Of a stretch of 64,000 bases of DNA, positions 44,711 through 51,977 are shown piece after piece. Below the pieces are notes generated by a model. The model was not told the origin of the DNA, searched no databases, and saw only the letters and a program-made list of their open reading frames with translations. Made by a program: the position numbers and the translations under genes. This DNA comes from Caenimonas koreensis DSM 17982 (lineage in GTDB: Bacteria; Pseudomonadota; Gammaproteobacteria; Burkholderiales; Burkholderiaceae_C), in the NCBI RefSeq assembly GCF_009646335.1, contig NZ_WJBU01000008.1, positions 124,001-188,000 on the forward strand, written 5' to 3'. Numbering within the stretch: position 1 is the stretch's first letter; every line of letters begins with the position of its first letter.

Positions 44711-46408
44711 ATGACGCACGACGACATCCTGGCAAAGTTCGGACCACGCGAAGCCATGGAGTACGACGTTGTCGTCGTCGGCGGCGGGCCAGCAGGGCTC
44801 GCAACGGCCATCAAACTCAAGCAGCTGGCAGCAGACAGCGGCAAGGAAATTTCTGTAGTTGTGCTCGAGAAGGGCTCCGAGCCCGGCGCTCACATCCTGT
44901 CGGGCGCCATCATGGACCCGCGTGCGCTCACCGAGCTCATCCCCGACTGGAAGGCCAAGGGCGCACCGCTGAACCAGCCCGTCACCGATGACGCAATGGT
45001 GTTCCTCGGCGAAACCGGTTCGCTGCGCACACCCAACTTCCTGTTGCCGCCATGCCTGCATAACGACGGCTGCTACATCGTGAGCCTGGGCAATGTGGTG
45101 AAGTGGCTCGCACAGCAAGCCGAGGAACTTGGCGTTGAAATCTTCCCGGGCTTTGCGGCGGCAGAAATCCTGTACGGCGACAACGGCGCCGTGAAGGGCG
45201 TGGCCACCGGCAACATGGGCATCGGCAAAGACGGTGAGCCGACCGACAGCTTCCAGCTCGGCATGGAACTGCACGCGAAGTACACCGTGTTTGCCGAAGG
45301 CGCACGCGGCAACCTGGGCCGCCAGCTCATCGGCAAATTCAAGCTCGATGACGGCAAAGACCCGCAGACCTACGGCCTGGGCATCAAGGAGCTGTGGGAG
45401 ATCGACCCCAAGCGCCATCAACCCGGCTTTGTGCTGCACACCGCCGGCTGGCCCATGAAGAACGACACCTATGGCGGCGCGTTCCTCTATCACACCGAGA
45501 ACAACCAGGTCACGATGGGCTTCATCACGGGGCTCGATTACAGCAACCCGTACCTGAGCCCGTTCGAGGAATTCCAGCGCTGGAAGACGCACCCGAATAT
45601 CCGCTGGTACCTCGAAGGTGATGAGTCCAAGGGCATCAAGCCGGCCAAGCGCGTTGGCTATGGCGCACGCGCGATCACAGCAGGCGGGCTGATGAGTCTG
45701 CCCAAGACTGTGTTCCCCGGCGGCGCGCTCGTGGGCTGCGATGCGGGGTACCTGAACGTGAGCCGCATCAAGGGCAGCCACGCCGCCATCAAGACCGGCA
45801 TGCTGTGCGCGCAGGCAGCATTCGACGCTGTCATGAGCGGCCGCCAGCATGATGTGCTCGATGCCTACCCCGAAGCGTTCGACAAGAGCTGGCTGCACGA
45901 CGAGTTGAACAAGGCGCGCAATTTCAAGGCGTGGTTCAAGAAGGGGCTGACCGTGGCCACGGTCATGAACGGCCTTGAGCAGTTTGTGTTGCGCGGCCAT
46001 ATCCCCTGGACGCTGCACCGCCACCAGCCTGATCACGCGTACCTCAAGCCTGCGGCTGACTGCAAGCCCATCGTGTACCCCAAGCCCGATGGCAAGCTCA
46101 CATTCGACCGCCTGTCGTCCGTGTTCATCTCGAACACCAATCATGCGGAAGACCAGCCCGCGCACCTGACGCTCAAAGATGCGTCGGTGCCAGTGAACGT
46201 GAACCTCGCCAAGTACGCTGGCCCCGAGTCGCGCTACTGCCCTGCCGGTGTGTATGAGTTCGTGAAGAACGCCGACAACACCGACCGCCTGCAGATCAAC
46301 GCGCAGAACTGCGTGCACTGCAAGACGTGCGACATCAAGGACCCGACGCAGAACATCGTGTGGGTCACGCCCGAAGGTGGCGGCGGGCCTAACTACGTGA
46401 ACATGTAG
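44711..46408 (+). CDS. Electron-transfer flavoprotein:ubiquinone oxidoreductase
   Basis: The 565-aa enzyme (MTHDDILAKFGPREAMEYDVVVVGGGPAGL) has the FAD GGGPAG motif at 25-30, the membrane/quinone region, and a C-terminal ferredoxin-like domain (CPAGVYEF ... CVHCKTCDIKDP) ligating a 4Fe-4S cluster. It passes electrons from ETF, reduced by acyl-CoA dehydrogenases, to the quinone pool at the inner membrane. I prefer ATG 44711 because AGCGAGAAG lies just upstream; ATG 44690 would add seven residues and has no site. It is divergent from the SDR-thioesterase pair. Confidence 0.96.
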   Translation: MTHDDILAKFGPREAMEYDVVVVGGGPAGLATAIKLKQLAADSGKEISVVVLEKGSEPGAHILSGAIMDPRALTELIPDWKAKGAPLNQPVTDDAMVFLGETGSLRTPNFLLPPCLHNDGCYIVSLGNVVKWLAQQAEELGVEIFPGFAAAEILYGDNGAVKGVATGNMGIGKDGEPTDSFQLGMELHAKYTVFAEGARGNLGRQLIGKFKLDDGKDPQTYGLGIKELWEIDPKRHQPGFVLHTAGWPMKNDTYGGAFLYHTENNQVTMGFITGLDYSNPYLSPFEEFQRWKTHPNIRWYLEGDESKGIKPAKRVGYGARAITAGGLMSLPKTVFPGGALVGCDAGYLNVSRIKGSHAAIKTGMLCAQAAFDAVMSGRQHDVLDAYPEAFDKSWLHDELNKARNFKAWFKKGLTVATVMNGLEQFVLRGHIPWTLHRHQPDHAYLKPAADCKPIVYPKPDGKLTFDRLSSVFISNTNHAEDQPAHLTLKDASVPVNVNLAKYAGPESRYCPAGVYEFVKNADNTDRLQINAQNCVHCKTCDIKDPTQNIVWVTPEGGGGPNYVNM

Positions 46409-46425
46409 GTAGGCACGAACGAACA

Positions 46426-47748
46426 ATGGCCGCCGCACGCATCTACCGTCGCAAGTGGGTGCTCGTGAAGCTCCCGGTGGCGCTTGGCGCGCTGGCGCTG
46501 ATGGCGTGGCTGTGGCTGTCGTTCATGCCAATGCCGCCGCGCCACCTCACGCTGAGCGCCGGCCTGCCCGACGGTGTTTACTACGCGTACGCGCAGCGTT
46601 ACGCCGAGGCTTTCGCACGGCAAGGCGTGCATCTTGAGGTGCTGGCCTCTGAAGGCGCCGAGATGAACCTGCAGCGCCTGCGCGGCACGGCCAGCCCCGC
46701 TGCCGACCTGGCGTTCGTGCAGGGCGGCATGGGCAATGTGGGCGTCGATCGCACTGGCGTGGCGCGGCTGGAAACCATCGCGCGCGTTGACAACGAAACC
46801 GTGTGGATCTTTGCGCGCACACCCGGCATCGATTCGGTGGAGCAGCTGCAAGGCCAGCGCGTATCGATCGGCCCGCGCGGCAGCGGCTCCAGGCGGCTGG
46901 CGCTCGCCTTGTTCGAGCAGGTGCGCATGGGTGCGAAGGACATTGTCGACACCGAGATTTTCGGCAAGGCAGCTGCCGCAGCCATGGGGCGCGGCGCGCT
47001 GGATGCGGCCATCATGGTGTCGGCGCCGCAGTCGTCAGTGGTGCAGGCTTTTCTCGCCACACCGGGCGTGTACATCGTGCAGCTCAAGCGCAGCGCCGCG
47101 CTGACCGAGCGGCTGCCCTACCTGCAGGTGCGCCTCCTGCCGCAAGGCGCGCTCGATGCCGCCGGCAAGCAACCGAGCCCGCCACGCGACACCGCAGTGC
47201 TCGTCACGATGTCAAGCCTGGTGGCAAGGGCGGACCTGCATCCTGCGCTGCAACGCCTGGCGCTGGACGTCGCGCGCGAAGTGCATGCCGGGCCGGGCCC
47301 GTTTCATCGTGCGGGCGACTTCCCCACGTTGCGCCGCATTGAGTTTCCGGCGTCGGCGCAAGCGCGGCAAACGCTGGTGCACGGCCGGCCCTGGATCGAA
47401 GAGGCGTTGCCCTTCTTCTGGGCGCAACTGCTGCTGCGCTTGCTGGTGATCGTGCTGCCCGTGTTGTTGCTGGCGCTTTGGCTTGTGCGCGTGATTCCCG
47501 CGTACCTGCGCTGGCTTGTCGACAGCAGCCTGGCGCGCTGGTATGGCGAGCTGAAATTCATTGAATACGATCTTGCGCGAGCCAGCATGTCGGGCCTGGA
47601 CCGGGTGAAGTACCTGCAGCGGCTTGAAGCGATTGAGCGCAACATGCAGAACTTCGCAACGCCCGGCTACCTCATGCCGCGCTGGTACACGCTGCGCCAG
47701 CACATCGACTTTGTGCGCGCGCGCCTGTACAAGGGGCGCGGCCGATGA
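46426..47748 (+). CDS. Membrane-anchored TAXI-family binding-like protein (paralogue 2)
   Basis: The 440-aa protein has a membrane anchor at about 15-32, a TAXI-like binding domain (LTLSAGLPDGVYYAYAQRYAEAF, LAFVQGG), a second membrane segment around 320-345 (LLLRLLVIVLPVLLLALWLV) and a cytosolic tail with RWYGELKFIEYDL ... RWYTLRQHIDFVRARLY. The tail is conserved in the paralogues at 6111 and 47745. It starts 17 bp after the ETF-QO gene and its stop overlaps the next gene (ATGA). No TRAP permease is nearby. Confidence 0.85.
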   Translation: MAAARIYRRKWVLVKLPVALGALALMAWLWLSFMPMPPRHLTLSAGLPDGVYYAYAQRYAEAFARQGVHLEVLASEGAEMNLQRLRGTASPAADLAFVQGGMGNVGVDRTGVARLETIARVDNETVWIFARTPGIDSVEQLQGQRVSIGPRGSGSRRLALALFEQVRMGAKDIVDTEIFGKAAAAAMGRGALDAAIMVSAPQSSVVQAFLATPGVYIVQLKRSAALTERLPYLQVRLLPQGALDAAGKQPSPPRDTAVLVTMSSLVARADLHPALQRLALDVAREVHAGPGPFHRAGDFPTLRRIEFPASAQARQTLVHGRPWIEEALPFFWAQLLLRLLVIVLPVLLLALWLVRVIPAYLRWLVDSSLARWYGELKFIEYDLARASMSGLDRVKYLQRLEAIERNMQNFATPGYLMPRWYTLRQHIDFVRARLYKGRGR

Positions 47749-49061
47749 AATCCGCCGCCATGCTGCGCCTGTACCGCCAGCGGTGGGGGCTGTGCTACAT
47801 CCCGATTCTGTTGACGTGCGCCCTGGCAATCTGGGTGGCCGCGCACTGGATCTACCCGTTGCCACCGAAATCCCTCGTGCTGGCCGCGGGTGTGCCGCAA
47901 GGCGGCTTCTCGCAGATGGCGGAGCAGTATCGCGACGAGCTCGAGCGGCGCGGCATTGCCGTGGACATCGTCAGCTCAGCCGCAGGCGCACTGGGCCCGT
48001 TGCAGCACCTGGCTGTTGCCAACGACCCGGTGCAGGCCGGGTTTGCGCACGGCCTGCTCGCCGAGCGCGGGGCCGAGGCGCGCGTGCAGGCGCTGGCCGT
48101 GATCGGCAAGCAGCCCGTGTGGGTGTTCACGCACCAGTCGGGCGCCACCAGCATCTCGCAGCTGCGCAACCTGACGATCGCGGCCGGGCCGCCGGGCAGC
48201 GCTACGCGCGAGGTGGCCGTGCAACTGCTGGCGCAGGCACAAGTCAAACCCGGCGAAGTGACCTGGGACGACGTCCATCAGGGCATGGCCGCTGCGAGCG
48301 AGCTGCTCGAGCACCGGGTGGACGCGATGATCACCATCGGCACCGGCGACGCACCGACGATCCGCCTGCTCAGCCGCTCGCCGGGAATTCACATGCTCGG
48401 TCTTGAGCGTGCCGATGGCCTGGCAGCGCGCGAGCCGCGGCTGCATCCGTTCATCCTGCCGCAAGGCGCCATCGAGCTGCGGGGCGATGTGCCGCCGCGC
48501 GACCTGACGATGCTCTACACCAGCACCAACCTGCTCGTGCGCGAGACTATGCATCCTGCACTGCAGCGCGCCATGCTCGATGCCGCCAGCGACATTCATT
48601 CGGTGCCGACCTTCCTGCAGCGGCTCAATGAATATCCGGACTACCAGTCAGACTTTCCGCTGTCGCCCACGGCCCAGCTCTACGCCACCGGCCAGCGGCC
48701 CTGGCTGGAGACCGCGCTGCCCTACTGGTGGGCACAGCTCGCGGGCCTGCTGCTCTACGCCGTGCTGCCGATCCTGCTGTTCACCGGCGCGGCGCTGGTC
48801 TGGATTCCGCGCCTTTTCAGCCTGCGCGTCGATGCTGTGCTGGCACATTACTACGGCGAGCTCAACTTCCTTGAAAACGATCTGGAAGCGGCCGCGAGCG
48901 AAGCGCCGATCAAGCTCAAGGGCATGCTCGGCAAGCTCGACCGCATGGAGCAGGAAGTGGCGTCGCTCGATCTGCCCGACCGGTTTTCAGACAGGTGGTA
49001 CACGCTGCGCGAACACCTGGTGGATGCGCGTGAAAGGCTGTTGAAGTTGCGGTCGCGCTAG
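47745..49061 (+). CDS. Membrane-anchored TAXI-family binding-like protein (paralogue 3)
   Basis: The 438-aa paralogue has an anchor at about 17-34, a TAXI-like domain (LVLAAGVPQGGFSQMAEQY, QAGFAHG), a membrane segment near 325-350 (LAGLLLYAVLPILLFTGAALVWI) and the tail AHYYGELNFLENDL ... RWYTLREHLVDARERLL. The paralogue coupled upstream (ATGA overlap) has the same design, so the two probably form a heteromeric pair. Sequence divergence between them is large, so they are not a recent duplication. A sensory or assembly role is more likely than transport. Confidence 0.85.
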   Translation: MKSAAMLRLYRQRWGLCYIPILLTCALAIWVAAHWIYPLPPKSLVLAAGVPQGGFSQMAEQYRDELERRGIAVDIVSSAAGALGPLQHLAVANDPVQAGFAHGLLAERGAEARVQALAVIGKQPVWVFTHQSGATSISQLRNLTIAAGPPGSATREVAVQLLAQAQVKPGEVTWDDVHQGMAAASELLEHRVDAMITIGTGDAPTIRLLSRSPGIHMLGLERADGLAAREPRLHPFILPQGAIELRGDVPPRDLTMLYTSTNLLVRETMHPALQRAMLDAASDIHSVPTFLQRLNEYPDYQSDFPLSPTAQLYATGQRPWLETALPYWWAQLAGLLLYAVLPILLFTGAALVWIPRLFSLRVDAVLAHYYGELNFLENDLEAAASEAPIKLKGMLGKLDRMEQEVASLDLPDRFSDRWYTLREHLVDARERLLKLRSR

Positions 49062-49070
49062 CCTCGCGAT

Positions 49071-49098
49071 GGAACCAGTTGTCTCGGGCGGTCACGCA
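49071..49098 (+). promoter_or_regulatory. HrpL/ECF-like promoter motif before orphan gene
   Basis: GGAACC (49071-49076), 15 bp, then TCACGCA (49092-49098) differs from the HrpL-box consensus GGAACC-N15/16-CCACNNA by one base. It lies 39 bp before ATG 49138, a normal promoter-to-start distance. ECF sigma factors in general use GGAAC -35 elements, so the factor involved is not certain. Confidence 0.45.
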
Positions 49099-49114
49099 GT
49101 ATTCATGTCAATAC

Positions 49115-49137
49115 TGAAGGCCTGAAGGCATGAAGGC
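49115..49137 (+). repeat. Tandem 8-bp repeat forming overlapping ribosome sites and a 3-codon uORF
   Basis: CTGAAGGC, CTGAAGGC and ATGAAGGC lie in tandem. The ATG at 49130 opens Met-Lys-Ala-stop, and its TGA (49139-49141) overlaps the ATG of the next gene at 49138. Each repeat also supplies a GAAGG ribosome-binding motif. This would be a leader that couples translation, or may just be slippage. Confidence 0.5.
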
Positions 49138-50085
49138 ATGAATTCCAACACCGTACCCAGCCCGCGCGGCGCGCTTGCAGCGGCATACCCAAACGACCAA
49201 GCCGAATCCGGCGCAGTGCATCAAGCGACGACTCCATCGCAGGGCCCGCTTGAGATACCGCCGCGGGCACCGGGCCAGCCGGGCGATGTCATGCCGTTGC
49301 AGCAAGCGTCGGGCGAACTCACCGCTTCTGACTATGCCGCCGTGAAAGACGGCGTGGCCAGGAGAGCCGTGAGTGTCAACGACCCCAAAGCGAACAAGCG
49401 CGTGCATGAAGCGATAGAGGCCATGTACGAGTTGGCGCGGGCCAGCAAGAGCCTCTGCAGATTCGACGACGCATTGCGGTGGCTCGACAAGTGTGTGGAT
49501 CTCTATTCGTTGATCGGTGATGTCGTCGGTTGCGCACTGGTCGATGAAACCATGAGGTCAGTCACTGAAATGGGTGTCGAAATTTTCACCGCTCAAGCGG
49601 TTGCCGACCGGTTTGGCAGTGGCGACCTGACGATCGATTGCGAGCTCTACCTGCGAAGCACGCTTTGGGATGCCTACCGTGGCATTGAGTGTCCGATCGA
49701 TATTCGGCAGATCAACTATTTGGGTCGTCGATACACAGTGACCTTCCCATTTGAGAGCCTGCCGGATGTTTCCGCCCAGATGGCCCGGAAATTTCTTGCT
49801 GACGCCCGCTTCGCCAGGCAATTGCCCGAAGGCGAACCCCGCAATCGCGTCGTGGCTGCGCTTGAAGCTGTGGTGGGGCAGGCCAACGATCGCGAATCGG
49901 CGCGCGTGCTGATGAATGGATTGCTTGGCCCCGATGGCGGCCCGTTGATTCCACCTGCACATCAGCCCCTGCTCGGCACCGAACAACAGGCGACCTACGA
50001 TGCCTCTGGCAATTTGCTAGAACGTCGTGTGCCGACGCCGCAAGTCGTTGCCGATTTGATTGCCGGCTACTTGGTTGGCGACTAG
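49138..50085 (+). CDS. Unrecognised 315-aa protein with disordered N-terminus
   Basis: No family recognised. Residues 1-65 are Pro/Ser/Ala-rich and probably disordered. The remainder looks mostly helical with a short TPR-like pair (AIEAMYELARASKSLCRFDDALRWLDKCVDLY), then a mixed region (IDIRQINYLGRRYTVTFPF). There is no signal peptide or membrane segment. A HrpL/ECF-like promoter and a minimal uORF lie upstream. As with the 620-aa orphan at 40847, a type III effector-like architecture is possible but no secretion genes are in view. Downstream is the glycine riboswitch. Confidence 0.75.
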   Translation: MNSNTVPSPRGALAAAYPNDQAESGAVHQATTPSQGPLEIPPRAPGQPGDVMPLQQASGELTASDYAAVKDGVARRAVSVNDPKANKRVHEAIEAMYELARASKSLCRFDDALRWLDKCVDLYSLIGDVVGCALVDETMRSVTEMGVEIFTAQAVADRFGSGDLTIDCELYLRSTLWDAYRGIECPIDIRQINYLGRRYTVTFPFESLPDVSAQMARKFLADARFARQLPEGEPRNRVVAALEAVVGQANDRESARVLMNGLLGPDGGPLIPPAHQPLLGTEQQATYDASGNLLERRVPTPQVVADLIAGYLVGD

Positions 50086-50415
50086 CCCGGGCCGCAATCG
50101 CTGCGGCTACAATCGCGCTCGTCAGGAGAGAGCTCTTCAACTGGAGCCACCGAAGGCGCAGGCACCCAGCCGAACGCTCAGGTAAAAAGGACTGACAAGG
50201 CGCTTCGAAGTCTGGAGCGTTCACCTTGCTGGAGAGAGGCTTCAACCATCAGGCTGGAGTCCACCGAAGGAGCAAACCTGCAGCGCATGCGCATGGCTGC
50301 AGGTGAATCTCTCAGGTAAAGCGGACAGCAGGGGCAACCCAAAGTGCACACGCCGTGTGCATGATGGTTCCGGGCCTGTGCGCAGGCCCTGCCCCTTGCG
50401 ACGGAGTGCCGCTTT
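50086..50415 (+). other. Leader region of the glycine cleavage operon
   Basis: This 330-bp gap holds no gene. It contains a -10-like TACAAT (50108-50113), the tandem glycine riboswitch (50121-50333) and then about 80 nt of expression platform that ends just before the gcvT start. I saw no good -35 at 17 bp. Confidence 0.8.
50121..50333 (+). promoter_or_regulatory. Tandem glycine riboswitch (two aptamers)
   Basis: Aptamer 1 spans about 50121-50196, closed by GTCAG/CTGAC, with core CTCAGGTAAAAAGGAC. Aptamer 2 spans about 50224-50333, with the same core as CTCTCAGGTAAAGCGGAC. Both include the GGAGAG segments typical of glycine aptamers. The riboswitch precedes gcvT, gcvH and gcvP, so glycine binding is expected to switch on its own catabolism. 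Confidence 0.95.
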
Positions 50416-51534
50416 TTGTCTGACCTTCTCACCACGCCGCTTGCCGGCCTGCACGCCGAACTCGGCGCGCGCATGGTTCCATTTGCCGGCTATTCGATGC
50501 CGGTGCAATACCCCCAGGGCCTGATGGCCGAACACAAGCACACGCGCGAAGCAGCGGGCCTGTTCGACGTGTCGCACATGGGGCAACTCAAGCTGTCCGG
50601 CCCCGATGCCGCAGCGGCCTTCGAGTCGCTGATGCCTGTCGACGTGATCGGCCTGGGCGTCAACAAGCAGCGCTACGGGCTGCTGCTGACCGACGACGGC
50701 ACCATCATTGACGACCTGATGTTCGTCAACCGCGGCGACCACCTGTTCGTGATCGTCAATGGTGCGTGCAAGGTGGGCGACATCCAGCACATGAAAGATC
50801 GAATCGGCGCGCGTTGCGACGTCACGCCGATGCCTGAACGTGGCCTGCTCGCGCTGCAGGGGCCAAAAGCTGTCGATGCGCTCGAACGCGTCGTGCCGGG
50901 TGTCAAAGCCCTCGTGTTCATGACGGGCTCGCCATTCCAGTTCCATGGCCAGGACATCTTCATCACCCGCAGCGGCTACACCGGCGAGGACGGCTTCGAG
51001 ATCTCCGTGCATGAATCGCAGGCCGACGCATTGGCGCGCGAATTGCTCGCACAACCTGAGGTCAAGCCCATCGGCCTGGGCGCGCGCAACTCGCTGCGCC
51101 TTGAAGCCGGGCTGTGCCTGTATGGCAACGACATCGACACGACGACAACACCCGTGGAGGCCGGCCTGAACTGGGCAATGCAAAAGATTCGTCGCACCGG
51201 CGGCGAGCGGGCGGGCGGCTTCCCCGGCGCGCACAAAGTGCTTGGCCAGCTGGACGACGCAACACAAGTCAAACGCAAGCGCGTGGGCCTGATTGGCATC
51301 GACCGCGTGCCGGTGCGCGAGCACACCCAGCTGCGGGACATGCAGGGCAACCCCATCGGCGAAGTGACGAGCGGTTTGCTCGGCCCCACGATCGACAAAC
51401 CCGTGGCTATGGCGTACGTCGATGTGGCACACACAGCAGTCGGCACACGCGTGAACGCTATCGTGCGCGGCAAGCCCGTTGCAATGGAAGTCGCACCCAT
51501 GCCCTTCGTGCCGAACCGCTACTACCGCGGCTGA
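50416..51534 (+). CDS. gcvT: Aminomethyltransferase (glycine cleavage T protein)
   Basis: The 372-aa T protein starts with a TTG codon at 50416, preceded by GGAG 9 nt upstream; no ATG is better placed. Motifs include ARMVPFAGYSMPVQYPQG, FDVSHMGQLKLSG, RSGYTGEDGFEISV and SLRLEAGLCLYGNDID, which form the tetrahydrofolate-binding fold. It transfers the aminomethyl carbon to tetrahydrofolate and releases ammonia. First structural gene behind the glycine riboswitch; gcvH follows after 59 bp. A serine/glycine balance role and one-carbon supply are expected. Confidence 0.97.
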   Translation: MSDLLTTPLAGLHAELGARMVPFAGYSMPVQYPQGLMAEHKHTREAAGLFDVSHMGQLKLSGPDAAAAFESLMPVDVIGLGVNKQRYGLLLTDDGTIIDDLMFVNRGDHLFVIVNGACKVGDIQHMKDRIGARCDVTPMPERGLLALQGPKAVDALERVVPGVKALVFMTGSPFQFHGQDIFITRSGYTGEDGFEISVHESQADALARELLAQPEVKPIGLGARNSLRLEAGLCLYGNDIDTTTTPVEAGLNWAMQKIRRTGGERAGGFPGAHKVLGQLDDATQVKRKRVGLIGIDRVPVREHTQLRDMQGNPIGEVTSGLLGPTIDKPVAMAYVDVAHTAVGTRVNAIVRGKPVAMEVAPMPFVPNRYYRG

Positions 51535-51593
51535 TTGCCCAGCAACGCAAGCATCGAAATCGGAATCTGACCCCCATTTAAAGGAGAAGCGCC

Positions 51594-51971
51594 ATGACCA
51601 TGAAATACACCGAAGATCACGAGTGGATCCAGCTTGAAGACCATGAGGCCGCTGTCGTCGGCATCACGCTGCATGCGCAGGATGCGCTGGGCGATGTGGT
51701 GTTCGTTGACCTGCCGGAAGTTGGGCGCACTTACGCCAAGGGCGAAGTCGCGGGCGTGGTCGAGTCGGTGAAGGCCGCAGCTGACGTGTTCATGCCGATC
51801 GCCGGCGAAGTGACCGAGGTGAATGAAGACCTGCGTGCCGATCCGTCGCTCGCCAACACTGACCCGCTGGGCAACGGCTGGTTCTTCAAGATCCTGATCA
51901 AGGACATGGAAGAGTTCGACCAGCTGATGGACGAGCCCGACTACGTGAAATTCTCCAAAGCAAACGGCTGA
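51594..51971 (+). CDS. gcvH: Glycine cleavage system H protein
   Basis: This is a normal-length, 125-aa lipoyl carrier. The lipoylated lysine is K60 in VVESVKAAADVFMPI. GGAGAA lies just upstream of the ATG. It shuttles the aminomethyl group between the P and T proteins. It lies between gcvT and gcvP, only 6 bp before the latter. Confidence 0.98.
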   Translation: MTMKYTEDHEWIQLEDHEAAVVGITLHAQDALGDVVFVDLPEVGRTYAKGEVAGVVESVKAAADVFMPIAGEVTEVNEDLRADPSLANTDPLGNGWFFKILIKDMEEFDQLMDEPDYVKFSKANG

Positions 51972-51977
51972 CCCTTC

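Noticed and set aside
44657-46438. 593-codon minus-strand frame antisense to ETF-quinone oxidoreductase
   Set aside because: No family resemblance and complete overlap with a well-supported enzyme gene on the plus strand.
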